A DNA stretch of 64,000 bases from Halovenus halobia (GTDB taxonomy: Archaea; Halobacteriota; Halobacteria; Halobacteriales; Haloarculaceae), in contig NZ_JBLKOA010000003.1 of the NCBI RefSeq assembly GCF_051414135.1, positions 186,001 to 250,000 of the forward strand. Direction: 5' to 3'. Of this stretch, positions 34,797-43,708 are shown one piece after another. Positions within the stretch are counted from its first letter, which is position 1, and each line of letters opens with the position of its first letter. A model generated the notes under the pieces. The model ran no database searches. It was not told the origin of the DNA and saw only the letters and a list, made by a program, of their open reading frames with translations. The position numbers and the translations under genes are program-made.

Positions 34797-36347
34797 TCAG
34801 TCGTCGGCGGTGACTGCTCGTTCTTCGGTGATGAGTTCGGCGGCCTTCTCTGCGACGGCGATGGTCGGGGCGTTGGTGTTGCCGCTGGAAATCGTCGGCA
34901 TCACCGAGGCGTCGACCACCCGCAGGTTCGAGACGCCGTGGACCCGGAGTTCGTCGTCGACGACTGCCATATCGTCGTCGCCCATCTTGCACGTCCCAAC
35001 GGGGTGGTAGACGGTGTGGCCCGTCTCGCGGACGTGTTCCTCGATTTCCGCGTCAGTCTGGACATCCTCGCCCGGCCAGACTTCCTCGCCGCGCCAGTCG
35101 TCCAGCGCGTCCTGCTGGGCGATTTCGCGAGCCTGTTTGACACCCTCGACGATGACATCGAGGTCCTTCTGCTCGGAGAAGTAGTTCGGCTCGATGACCG
35201 GATGATCGAAGGGGTCGTCGGAGGCGAGTTCGATGTACCCTCGGCTCTCCGGGCGGAGTTGGGTTGCGCCGATGGAGAAGCCCTGCCCCTCCTCGGGATT
35301 GGCGAAGCCGTGCTCCATGAAGTACATCGGCGCGAAGTGAAACTGCAGGTCCGGCGCGGGTTCGCTCTCGTCGACGTAGGTGAACCCACCGGCTTCGCCG
35401 ATGTTGGTCGACGGCGCAGGCTCGCCGCCTTTGGTGCGCTCGTAGACGACGAACCCGAAGAGGTGGTCCTGCAGATTTTGCCCGACACCGGGCAGGTCAG
35501 CCACCACGTCGATACCGTGCTCTTGCAGGTGGTCGGCCGGCCCGACACCCGACAGCATGAGCAGTTGCGGAGAGTTGACCGCGCCTCCGGAGACGATGAC
35601 CTCCGCGTCGGCGTCGGCGCGGTGTTCGGTTCCGTCCTGTTCGTAGGTGACGCCAGTTGCCTGGTCGCCGTCGAAGCGAATCTGTGTCACCTGCGCGCCC
35701 GTCTCGACGGTCAGATTGTCGCGGTCGAGAATCGGAGTGATATACGCCTTGGCGGCGCTACAGCGCTTCCCGTCCTCCTGGGTGACGTGGTACAGTCCCG
35801 TTCCCTCCTGTTGTTCGCCGTTGAAGTCGTCGTTGCGCGGGATGCCGTACTCGGCGGCGGCGTCGACCATCGCCTCGGAGACGGGGTGTGGGTCGGCGGC
35901 GCCGGCGACGTTCAGCGGCCCCCCCTGGCCGTGGTACTCCGAGTCGCCGGGCTCGAAGTGTTCGGCCTGCTTGAAGTACGGCAGCATATCGTCGTAGCTC
36001 CAGCCCTCGTTGCCGCGTTTGGCCCATGTGTCGTAGTCGTGTGGGACACCGCGGATGTAAATCATCGCGTTGATAGAACTCGACCCCCCCATGGTCTTGC
36101 CGCGTGGCCAGTACAACTCCCGGCCGTTCATCTCATCCTGTGGCGTCGTGGTGTAATCCCAGTCGACCTCGCTTTTCATCAGATGCGGGAACATCGCCGG
36201 CACGTGAATCTCCTCTTTCTCGTCCGGTTCCCCCGCTTCGAGTAGCAGAACGCTCGCCCCCTCCTCAGTCAGGCGATGCGCCATCGCACAACCGGCCGAT
36301 CCCGCCCCGACCACGATATAGTCGTGTGTTACCTCTCCACTAGACAT
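34797..36347 (-). CDS. GMC-family oxidoreductase, choline dehydrogenase-like
   Basis: 516 residues. FAD-binding GAGSAGCAMAHRL at the N-terminus, GGSSSINAMIYIRG (GMC signature 1), SGGAVNSPQLLMLSGVGP (signature 2), and the C-terminal VYHPVGTCKMG with the catalytic His and SGNTNAPTIAVAEKAA with the Asn partner. The flavoenzyme oxidises alcohols. Choline to betaine aldehyde would make sense for osmoprotection, but no aldehyde dehydrogenase or transporter is adjacent, so the substrate stays open. Confidence 0.9.
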   Translation of the reverse strand: MSSGEVTHDYIVVGAGSAGCAMAHRLTEEGASVLLLEAGEPDEKEEIHVPAMFPHLMKSEVDWDYTTTPQDEMNGRELYWPRGKTMGGSSSINAMIYIRGVPHDYDTWAKRGNEGWSYDDMLPYFKQAEHFEPGDSEYHGQGGPLNVAGAADPHPVSEAMVDAAAEYGIPRNDDFNGEQQEGTGLYHVTQEDGKRCSAAKAYITPILDRDNLTVETGAQVTQIRFDGDQATGVTYEQDGTEHRADADAEVIVSGGAVNSPQLLMLSGVGPADHLQEHGIDVVADLPGVGQNLQDHLFGFVVYERTKGGEPAPSTNIGEAGGFTYVDESEPAPDLQFHFAPMYFMEHGFANPEEGQGFSIGATQLRPESRGYIELASDDPFDHPVIEPNYFSEQKDLDVIVEGVKQAREIAQQDALDDWRGEEVWPGEDVQTDAEIEEHVRETGHTVYHPVGTCKMGDDDMAVVDDELRVHGVSNLRVVDASVMPTISSGNTNAPTIAVAEKAAELITEERAVTADD

Positions 36348-36511
36348 GGCGACTCATACAACGGAAACGTCCATAATAAACCTTTGTGAACGAGCTATGG
36401 ATTTTTACCCTCGTGAGAATGTCGGTGGTTGGTTGCTAAAAGACAGAATGATTGATATATTTTCTGCGATTATACCAAAAATTTTTCACTTTCGGATGGC
36501 TGTGAGAACAT

Positions 36512-36736
36512 ATGCCAACTCGACCCTCTCTCCGAGGATACGGTGCGGCGCTCGTTGTCGGTGTCGCCGTCGTCTGCATGGGTGTGCTGGCACTCGCTTT
36601 CACCGTGCCCGAGCGACTCTTCAAGAGTACCGCTGGATTGGTCGCCTTCTTCGTTGCGCTCGTTCTGATCGTCGTCTGCGGAGTCGTTGCGAATCTCTAC
36701 GACCTGCGGCAGACGCTTCAGGAGGAGTTCGGCTGA
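36512..36736 (+). CDS. Small two-span membrane protein
   Basis: 74 residues: a short basic start, one membrane helix (about 11-32: ALVVGVAVVCMGVLALAFTV), a loop, a second helix (about 41-62) and a polar C-terminus. Conserved-looking in codon use, but no family known to me. Its 3' end overlaps the convergent gene at 36718 by 19 nt. The 164 bp upstream is AT-rich, with several possible TATA boxes (ATTGATATATTTT at 36450-36462). Confidence 0.7.
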   Translation: MPTRPSLRGYGAALVVGVAVVCMGVLALAFTVPERLFKSTAGLVAFFVALVLIVVCGVVANLYDLRQTLQEEFG

Positions 36737-36927
36737 TCACTCGTGAATACCCGGAGTCCGAGATAATACGCACCGCCCATGACAGTCCCAGAAATGATCG
36801 CCGTGCCCGCCGCCACAACTGGCCCCGACGAATAGTTCAGCGCGAACGTGAGAATCGCAACGAGGACCGCGCCGATCAGTGCTTGTCCACGGAATGATTG
36901 CTCCTCCAACCACGCATTGACTCCCAT
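36718..36927 (-). CDS. Small two-span membrane protein, convergent with the previous one
   Basis: 69 residues from ATG 36927 (MGVNAWLEEQSFRG); ATG 36933 two codons earlier is possible. Two hydrophobic helices (about 14-31 and 36-58) separated by a Ser-Gly-Pro turn. On the minus strand a TATTTATAG lies at about 36966-36975, giving a leader of 15-20 nt with AAAAGGAA as a weak Shine-Dalgarno. Unknown function; the shared two-span design with its convergent neighbour may be chance. Confidence 0.7.
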   Translation of the reverse strand: MGVNAWLEEQSFRGQALIGAVLVAILTFALNYSSGPVVAAGTAIISGTVMGGAYYLGLRVFTSDQPNSS

Positions 36928-37099
36928 ATACATTCCTTTTCAACCTATCTATGGTTAAATTTTTCTCTATAAATAGTAAGAGTATATCTCCATTTTCGAG
37001 TGATACGCTGTCTTCTCGTTTCGGAACCGCCGACCCGTCTCGGAGAGGACGCGGTCGGAGACCACAGCGTTGAAACGATATCCCGCGGTAGTACCGCCA

Positions 37100-38587
37100 A
37101 TGACGCTGCGAGTGACGAACTCTCTGTCCGGCGAGCGCGAGCCGTTCGAGCCAGCCGACCCCGACGCTGTCTTGCTGTATTACTGTGGGCTGACGACGTC
37201 GGACCCGGCACATCTCGGCCACGCTCGCGGGTGGGTCCACGTCGACGTGATGCACCGCTGGCTGGAGTGGCTGGGCTACGACGTTCGTCACGTCGAGAAC
37301 TTTACCGATGTTAACGAGAAGATTGTCGCCCGCGTCGGTGAGGATGGTGACAGCGAAGCAGACGTTGCAGAGACGTACATCCGGTCGGTTATCGAAGACA
37401 TGCGCTCGCTGAACCTCGAGCGAGCGGAAGTCTACCCCCGCGTCTCCGAGCACGTCCCCGAGATTATCGACCTCGTCGAGCGCCTGATTGAGCGCGGCTA
37501 CGCCTACGAAGCCAACGGTTCGGTCTACTTCGACGTAACTAGTTTCGAGGAGTACGGCAAACTCTCGAACCAGGACGTCGACGAGATGGAAGCACAGGGC
37601 AGTCCAGACGAGCAGTCCGAAAAACGCAATCCGGCAGACTTCGCGCTGTGGAAGGCTGGCGGCGTCGACCCCGACGCGATTGCCGACCACCGCCACGATG
37701 AGGCCGCACCAGCAGAGCAGGCCTGCGAGAGGGCCCAGACGTGGGACTCACCGTGGGGCGAGGGCCGACCGGGCTGGCATATCGAGTGCTCGGCGATGAG
37801 CATGACCCACCTCGATGAGACTATCGACATCCACGTCGGCGGGCAAGACCTGGTCTTCCCGCATCACGAAAACGAGATTGCCCAGAGCGAGGCCGCGACG
37901 GGCCAATCGTTCGCCAACTACTGGCTGCACGTTCGCCTGCTCGACGCCCCCGACGACGAGAAGATGTCATCCTCGCTGGGCAACTTCGAGACGGTCAGTG
38001 AAGCAATCGAACGCTACGGCCCCAACGTCGTCCGAACCTTCCTCCTGTCGACGGCCTATCACAGCCCTGCCACCTACAGTTCGGAGACGGTCGGCGAGGC
38101 TGAGGCTCGCTTCGAGCGCCTGGAGCGCGGCTACGAGCGCGCACGGGAGGCACTGGACAGCACCGACGCCCGCACGAAAATCGAGGACGACAAGCTACGG
38201 GAAGCCGTCGAGACGGCCCGCGAGGAGTTCGAGGCGGCGATGAACGACGATTTCAACACGCGTGCTGCGTTAGCGAGTCTGCGGGAGTTGACCGCCGCGG
38301 TCAACGCCCACCTCGACGAGAGTTCGGAGTACGACTACGTCGGCTTGCGCGAAGCCCTCGAAACCTACGAGGAGTTCGGCGGCGGCGTGCTCGGACTCAC
38401 ACTCGGCAACGAGGGTGAGGGCACCGTCGAACTCGCTGACGAACTCGTCGAACTCATCCTCCGGGTTCGGGAAGAAGAACGCGAGGCCGGCAACTACGAG
38501 CGCGCCGACCAGTTGCGCGACGACATCGAAGCGCTCGGCGTCGAGGTGCATGACACCGACGACGGCCCAGCGTTCCGTCTGGAGTAG
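37100..38587 (+). CDS. cysS: Cysteinyl-tRNA synthetase
   Basis: Class I synthetase of 495 residues from ATG 37100; the frame is open ten codons higher but the family starts with LRVTNSLSGEREPF. Zinc/cysteine-binding Cys in LLYYCGLTTSD, HIGH variant in PAHLGHARG, ECSAMSM, FPHHENEIAQSEA, and KMSSSLGNF for ATP. A helical C-terminal domain (about 370-495) contacts the tRNA. Haloarchaea depend on this direct route. The gene has no operon partner here. Confidence 0.97.
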   Translation: MTLRVTNSLSGEREPFEPADPDAVLLYYCGLTTSDPAHLGHARGWVHVDVMHRWLEWLGYDVRHVENFTDVNEKIVARVGEDGDSEADVAETYIRSVIEDMRSLNLERAEVYPRVSEHVPEIIDLVERLIERGYAYEANGSVYFDVTSFEEYGKLSNQDVDEMEAQGSPDEQSEKRNPADFALWKAGGVDPDAIADHRHDEAAPAEQACERAQTWDSPWGEGRPGWHIECSAMSMTHLDETIDIHVGGQDLVFPHHENEIAQSEAATGQSFANYWLHVRLLDAPDDEKMSSSLGNFETVSEAIERYGPNVVRTFLLSTAYHSPATYSSETVGEAEARFERLERGYERAREALDSTDARTKIEDDKLREAVETAREEFEAAMNDDFNTRAALASLRELTAAVNAHLDESSEYDYVGLREALETYEEFGGGVLGLTLGNEGEGTVELADELVELILRVREEEREAGNYERADQLRDDIEALGVEVHDTDDGPAFRLE

Positions 38588-38793
38588 CTGAAATGAGCGT
38601 GTCATAGAGGCCTCCGCACAGTCTGTCTGTCGGAGTCTCGTCAAATACCGGTGCAAGATGGAAGGCGTATATTCTTTACGAGTTTTTATATAAGAATCGA
38701 GGGATAACGTGGGTAGCACAGAACGAGTCCAATCTGTGACGAGCGCAAAATCCGATACTATAGTACGGTGCGCGATTACACACAGATGCTAGT

Positions 38794-39282
38794 ATGGTAA
38801 CTCACAAATGCCCCACCTGTGGACGGACTGATTTTGCTCGTGAGGTCGATATGAAGGCCCACCACACGAGAGAGCATGGAGTGAGCCTCGTTGAAGAGGA
38901 TAATCCACGCAAATGCCCGACGTGTGGGCGCGCTGATTTTGCACGTGAAGTCGATATGAAAGCCCACCACATGAGAGAACATGGAGAGAGTATCGCGGAG
39001 TCACGGACTATCGTTCAATCGACTCGTCACGCTGTTCTCGAACGGGATAATAATCGATGTCAGCGGTGTGGAATCGAAGTTACACCGAGAGATGAGGATG
39101 GAGCTGAGTTCCAGCTACATCATCTTATCCCGTTTGCAGCAGGTGGTCCAAACAAGCCGGAGAATCTCGTTACGCTTTGCAACGATTGTCATCTTCAGGC
39201 ACATCAGCTAATGAAGACACTTCCTGAGAAGCACCCTGAACTCCTCAGTTCCCTTCGAACAATTATATGCGACACTGATTAA
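38794..39282 (+). CDS. HNH endonuclease with two tandem C2H2 zinc fingers
   Basis: 162 residues. Residues 6-27 and 41-63 are two C2H2 fingers (Cys6, Cys9, His22/23, His27; Cys41, Cys44, His57/58, His63) differing at only three of 26 positions. At DNA level 38806-38881 and 38911-38986 are about 87% identical, so the finger was duplicated. Residues 80-140 are an HNH nuclease: CQRC (89-92), LHHLIPFAAGG with His109-His110, NKPEN and CNDCH (129-133). The gene and its flanks are much richer in A/T than the surroundings, suggesting recent transfer. Fingers probably set DNA specificity. Confidence 0.88.
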   Translation: MVTHKCPTCGRTDFAREVDMKAHHTREHGVSLVEEDNPRKCPTCGRADFAREVDMKAHHMREHGESIAESRTIVQSTRHAVLERDNNRCQRCGIEVTPRDEDGAEFQLHHLIPFAAGGPNKPENLVTLCNDCHLQAHQLMKTLPEKHPELLSSLRTIICDTD

Positions 39283-39514
39283 ACGCGAGAGAGAAACACA
39301 CTCAGCTCGGCATTGTTAGCAATGTTACGAGCGAGTGAATCACAGGTTATCGCGTGGAAACAAGGCTCGTTGAGTGCTGTACAGATGTGCTATATCTTGC
39401 ACTGCCGTCTGTAATTATAGCTATCGTAACAGTTCATCATTTTGAGTACACCTACATAAATCGGTCATAGGATTCATCAGGAGAGTTTTCAGCGACGAAA
39501 CCCAACTCTCGTGT

Positions 39515-40204
39515 ATGGTTGTCGACCTTGCGATGGGCTGGCGGCAGTTGCTCTTCGAGAACTACCCGGTCGACCCGGAGATAGTCGCGGCGCACCTGCC
39601 CGACGGACTCGACGTGGATACCTTCGAAGGAAACGCGTATCTCTCGGTCGTGCCATTCACGAATATTGACGTTCGACCGAAGGGCCTCCCAGCGTGGGCG
39701 GGCGTGCCGCTGCCGGAACTTAATCTCCGGACCTACGTCACCCACAACGGCGTGCCGGGAGTGTACTTCTTCAGCCTCGACGCCGAGGGACTGCCGGGTG
39801 TGATTGGCGCACGCCTCACCCAGTCGCTGCCGTACTACTACGCGCGTATCTCGATGTCCACAGACGACGATGGCGTATACTTCAAAAGCAGCCGTCGCCA
39901 CCCCGGCGCTCGTCCGGCGGAGTACGAGGCGACCTACCGCCCGGTCGGCGAGTCGTTCACCTCGACAGAGCGACCGCTCGCAAAGTTCCTGCTCGAACGG
40001 TACCGACTATACACCGAGGCCCCCGGCGGAGAGTTGCGCTACACGTCAGTCGACCACGACACGTGGACGGTCTACGAGGCCGACGCCGACGTGAAAACAA
40101 ATACGCTCTTTACCTCGAATGGCTTCGAGAGGCCAGACAGCGACCCAGTTCGGTACTACTGTCCGGGCGTGGACGTGACGGCGGGAACGAGTACCCGCGT
40201 CTAG
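39515..40204 (+). CDS. DUF2071 (YqjF-type) protein
   Basis: 229 residues. The pattern MGWRQLLFENYPVDPEIVAAHLP, then DGLDVDTFEGNAYLSVVPF, then LPELNLRTYV and GVYFFSLDA is that of YqjF/DUF2071 proteins, a beta-barrel related to acetoacetate decarboxylase. No role is known for the family. An upstream 232 bp AT-rich gap separates it from the HNH gene; CATAAAT at 39453-39459 is promoter-like but distant. Its stop overlaps the convergent hmgA stop by 4 nt. Confidence 0.85.
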   Translation: MVVDLAMGWRQLLFENYPVDPEIVAAHLPDGLDVDTFEGNAYLSVVPFTNIDVRPKGLPAWAGVPLPELNLRTYVTHNGVPGVYFFSLDAEGLPGVIGARLTQSLPYYYARISMSTDDDGVYFKSSRRHPGARPAEYEATYRPVGESFTSTERPLAKFLLERYRLYTEAPGGELRYTSVDHDTWTVYEADADVKTNTLFTSNGFERPDSDPVRYYCPGVDVTAGTSTRV

Positions 40205-41412
40205 CGGCCGAGTTCTTCGTGTGCACTGGAGAGATGTCGTGAACAGAAGGCCGCGACTAAGGAGAGTTCGCCGGCAAGCGCGCCGACTGCAATCACTTCT
40301 GCAAGGCCGTCAGCGTTCGCACCGGCGGGGTCGCCGCCGCCGTGCAGTCCCAGTAGTTCGAGCGCTTCCTGCTGTGTGTCGAGGCCGGTGCCGCCGCCGA
40401 CGGTGCCGACTTCCAGCGAAGCAAAGGAGAGGCTGGCGTAAAGGCCGTCCTCGCGGGCCTCCATCGTCGTGATAGCGTTTGCGCCTTCGACAACCTGTGC
40501 AGCGTCCTGTCCCGTCGCGAGGAAGGCCGCGGCGACAGTGTTGGCGGCGTGGGCGTTGAAGCCGAGACTGGCGGCTTTCGCAGAGCCAATCAGGTTCTTG
40601 CGGGTGTTGCCCTCGGCCATCGCCTCGGGTGTGGTCTTGAGTCGTTCCTCGACCAGTTCACGGTCGATGACGACGTCGGCAGTCACCGACCGTCCACGCC
40701 CCTCGATAGCGTTGATGGCTGCCGGTTTCTTGTCCGAACAGAGATTCCCAGAGAGCGCAACGAGTCGCGCTGGCGTCTCTGCTTCGACTATTTCACTGGC
40801 TTCGCGGGTTGCGATGGTCGCCATGTTCATCCCCATCGCGTCTTTCGTGTCGTAGATGAACCGCAGGAAGACGTTGTCGCCCACGACGTAGGTATCGATT
40901 TCGAGCAGTTCACCGTGGCTGGTGGTCGATTCGGCGGCCTCACGGAGCGTCTCGGTGTTGTCGTCGACCCACTCGATAACTGTCTCGGCTTCGGCGATGC
41001 CCGGCACCTGAAAGACCGGCGCACGGGTCATTCCCGTGTCGGTCACGCGTGCAGTTGCGCCGCCGCTCGCGCGAATCGCCGAGAGGCCGCGGTTGACACT
41101 CGCCAGCAACGCCCCTTCAGTGGTGGCGAGCGGGAGGAAATACTCACCGTCGGCGCCGGAGCCATCGATTGGAACTGGGCCAGCAACCCCCATCGGGAGC
41201 TGTGCGCCGCCAATCATGTTCTCGATGTTGGGTTCGGCAGTGGCAGCGTCGAAGGAATACTCTCCGATGGTGTCGAGCGTCGCGCCAGTTTCGCGCTGGA
41301 CGTAGAGCCGTCGGGCCGTTGCTGCGGTTTCGGGGTCGGTGTGGTCGTCGAGTTCGTACAGTCGGAGGTCCCCGCTCTGGAGTCGGTCGGCGAGGGCTTC
41401 GGCGTCGGTCAT
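40201..41412 (-). CDS. hmgA: HMG-CoA reductase, class I
   Basis: 403 residues. NADPH-dependent reduction of HMG-CoA to mevalonate, the committed step to archaeal isoprenoid lipids and the statin/mevinolin target. Motifs: ENMIGGAQLPMGVAGP (ENxxG), TEGALLASVNRG (catalytic Glu), DAMGMNMAT (NADP-binding DxMGxN), SGNLCSDKKPAAINAI (catalytic Lys), GTVGGGTGL and the C-terminal His in SRHLSSAHEELGR. Soluble, without the membrane domain of eukaryotes. No other mevalonate gene is adjacent. Confidence 0.97.
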   Translation of the reverse strand: MTDAEALADRLQSGDLRLYELDDHTDPETAATARRLYVQRETGATLDTIGEYSFDAATAEPNIENMIGGAQLPMGVAGPVPIDGSGADGEYFLPLATTEGALLASVNRGLSAIRASGGATARVTDTGMTRAPVFQVPGIAEAETVIEWVDDNTETLREAAESTTSHGELLEIDTYVVGDNVFLRFIYDTKDAMGMNMATIATREASEIVEAETPARLVALSGNLCSDKKPAAINAIEGRGRSVTADVVIDRELVEERLKTTPEAMAEGNTRKNLIGSAKAASLGFNAHAANTVAAAFLATGQDAAQVVEGANAITTMEAREDGLYASLSFASLEVGTVGGGTGLDTQQEALELLGLHGGGDPAGANADGLAEVIAVGALAGELSLVAAFCSRHLSSAHEELGR

Positions 41413-41577
41413 GGGTATACCGTTGCGGCCGTTGCCCGTAAGGACACCGGACGCTCCCGCAGCCCGAGGAGTAAAGACGCTTGATACTAATGCTCGTGTA
41501 TCGCCTCAGCGGCCGCAAACGCTCGTGTCAAGCCGAGAGAACGACTGCGCGAGCCAGACCAGGGGCCCCGATAACGA

Positions 41578-43245
41578 ATGTCCGAACTCCTCCAGGTTGC
41601 CCACGTTGCCGTGTTTGCCCTCGTGACAGGGAGCTGTCTCGCCGCGTTGGTCTGGGTGCGCCAACTGGCCAGCACTGAGATTCGATACGGACTATACGGG
41701 TTGTTCGTGGCCTCGGCGTTGTGGGCGGCCGGCCAACTCGTGTTGTTCCTCAACCCGCCGCTTGCACTCGCCCGCGCCAGTTACTATACTGCCCTCATCG
41801 CGGGGCTGACGACAGTTTCCGCGTGGCTGTACTTCTGTTCAGCCTACGCCGGCCACGAGTACCACCGGACGCCGCGGTACCGCCGCGGTGTCCTCGCAGT
41901 CTTTCTGTCGGTCGTTGCGCTCAAACTGACGAATCCAGTTCACCGGCAGTATTTCGATATCCAGCGGGTGGAGACACCGTTTCCACACGCGAACCCGCAA
42001 CTGTTCGAGTTACACGCCGCCGTTGAGGTGCTTGCCTACTCAGCCGTCGCGATTGGCTTCTACATGCTCTTCGAGCTGTTCAGGAACTCAGACATCCCGA
42101 CACGAGGACTCGCAGCGCTCGCGAGCCTCACGGTCGCACCGGTCCTGTTGAATCTGCTCGGCGAACTCGGCGTGTCGGCGCTGGTCGCAAATAGTTACGA
42201 GCCGATTGGCGTTGCGATGTTTGCACTCGGAACACTCGTGCTCGCTGACGAGCAGTTCGAGGAGGTCCGCTGGTCTGCAGAAACACAGCTCCTCGACCAG
42301 ATCAACGAAGGTGTCCTTATCGTCGACGAGTCCGGACTGGTTCGTGATTTCAACGAGTCTGCACAGGAACTGTTCCCGGCGGTCCGGTCGGGGTGTCCAC
42401 TGAACGAGATTGACTCGTCGTTGGCAACCGACGGCGGTGCACAGGCAGACACGGAGGGCGACTCGCGGATTCTCGCCATCAACCGCGACGGCGAGACGCT
42501 GTATTACCTGTTGAACCGGACGCCGCTGGCAATTGGGCCGGATATGGCGGCCTCTGCGCTGGTCGTGAGCAACGTCACGAAAGTCGAGACACAGCGGCGT
42601 GAACTCAAGCGCCAATCAGAACAGTTAGAGGGGTTTTCCGAGGCGGTTGCACACGAGCTTCGAAACACGCTAACAATCGCGAGTTCGAACGTGACACTGC
42701 TTTCGGACGCACTCGCAGACGGTGAGGGAGACGACGCCGAGCAGATGCTCGACCGAATTCGAGGAGCGAACAACCGGATGATCGATATCGTCGACGACCT
42801 GAGCACGCTCGCTCGACTCAGCCAGGTGACGACGGAAATGGAGTCTGTCTGGCTCGCTCACATTCTCGACGACGCGCGGAAAACGGTGGCGTCGACACCA
42901 CTGACTGCCTCCGTCGAGACAGAGAGGCAGATTCGGGCAGACAGAACCCGAACAAGAGAACTCCTCCAGAACGCGATGGAACTCGGTGCCGAAGTCGAGG
43001 CGGAGCAACTGGAAATCAGTGTCGCTGACGGGTCGATCACCCTCACCTACACCGTCACAGGCATGCCAGCGTTCGACAACGACGGCTTTCTCAAATACGG
43101 GGAGGCGGTGCCCCACGCCGAGGCGGGGATGTACGGGCCAAACATTCGAGCGCTGGCGCGGGCCCAGGAGTGGACCGTCACTGTCGAACAGCAAGACAGT
43201 GGGTTTTCGCTCGTCCTCTCGGGAATCGAGTCAGTCGAGTCTTGA
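41578..43245 (+). CDS. Membrane histidine kinase with PAS domain and degenerate ATPase domain
   Basis: 555 residues. Seven hydrophobic helices fill about 1-215 (7TM histidine-kinase N-terminal type), followed by a PAS-like domain (about 230-335, LLDQINEGVLIVDESGLV). The HisKA helix has the phospho-acceptor in AVAHELRNTL (His359). In the ATPase domain the N box is partly kept (LLQNAMELG), but the DxGxG box is missing and the second glycine box reads AGMYGPNIRAL rather than GTGLGL. It may therefore bind ATP poorly or act as a partner of another kinase. No response regulator is adjacent. Confidence 0.85.
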   Translation: MSELLQVAHVAVFALVTGSCLAALVWVRQLASTEIRYGLYGLFVASALWAAGQLVLFLNPPLALARASYYTALIAGLTTVSAWLYFCSAYAGHEYHRTPRYRRGVLAVFLSVVALKLTNPVHRQYFDIQRVETPFPHANPQLFELHAAVEVLAYSAVAIGFYMLFELFRNSDIPTRGLAALASLTVAPVLLNLLGELGVSALVANSYEPIGVAMFALGTLVLADEQFEEVRWSAETQLLDQINEGVLIVDESGLVRDFNESAQELFPAVRSGCPLNEIDSSLATDGGAQADTEGDSRILAINRDGETLYYLLNRTPLAIGPDMAASALVVSNVTKVETQRRELKRQSEQLEGFSEAVAHELRNTLTIASSNVTLLSDALADGEGDDAEQMLDRIRGANNRMIDIVDDLSTLARLSQVTTEMESVWLAHILDDARKTVASTPLTASVETERQIRADRTRTRELLQNAMELGAEVEAEQLEISVADGSITLTYTVTGMPAFDNDGFLKYGEAVPHAEAGMYGPNIRALARAQEWTVTVEQQDSGFSLVLSGIESVES

Positions 43246-43250
43246 ACACT

Positions 43251-43258
43251 GACTTATA
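43251..43258 (+). promoter_or_regulatory. TATA box for the 43280-44595 gene pair
   Basis: CTTATACG lies about 26 nt before ATG 43280, giving a leaderless transcript, and it decides this start over the later ATG at 43313. Confidence 0.5.
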
Positions 43259-43279
43259 CGCGGCCCGCCAACAGCAGGT

Positions 43280-43708
43280 ATGCTCAGAGGACGTTTTGCG
43301 GATGCCGGCGATATGTCGCCTGCGGAGTTGCAATCAGCCTACGAAGAAGTACTCGCCGAGACGGTGAATTCTGCCGGCGTCTCGACGGTCGCTGACCGCT
43401 CGGGCGTCGACGAGGAGACGGTACAGGCACTGGCCGACGGCGACAGCCCCGAACTCACACTGACAGACGCTGCGGCGGTGCTCGCGGTCGACGACCAGTA
43501 TCCAGTTGCTGACGCCATCGAGGCCGACGCTCGTGATATTCTGCTGATGGGGATGTCCATCGCTGTCCTCGATGTGGAGGCTATCGCCGCGGGACTCAAC
43601 GACGAACTCGAACCGAAAGAAATCCAGCAGAAAGTCGAGGGTCGGTACCCAATCACGCTGGCGGAATACGCGCTCATTCACAACTACATCGAGAGTGAGA
43701 AGCGATGA
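43280..43708 (+). CDS. Conserved haloarchaeal protein (DUF5791-like)
   Basis: 142 residues, acidic. The layout LAETVNSAGVSTVADRSGVDEETVQALADG suggests an HTH-like N-terminal half, and the C-terminal half (LDVEAIAAGLNDELEPKEIQQKVEGRYPITLAEYALI) is helical. This agrees with my memory of haloarchaeal DUF5791 proteins, which are uncharacterised. It overlaps the next gene, an epimerase, by 4 nt (ATGA), so the two are co-translated. Confidence 0.75.
   Translation: MLRGRFADAGDMSPAELQSAYEEVLAETVNSAGVSTVADRSGVDEETVQALADGDSPELTLTDAAAVLAVDDQYPVADAIEADARDILLMGMSIAVLDVEAIAAGLNDELEPKEIQQKVEGRYPITLAEYALIHNYIESEKR

Noticed and set aside
34938..36245. 435-codon plus-strand frame opposite the GMC oxidoreductase
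   Set aside because: No motif or promoter; the minus strand carries the full oxidoreductase.
41438..41452. AGGACACCGGACG upstream of the histidine kinase, matching part of the four-hairpin repeat
   Set aside because: Only about 13 bases match and no paired stem follows, so it is likely chance.
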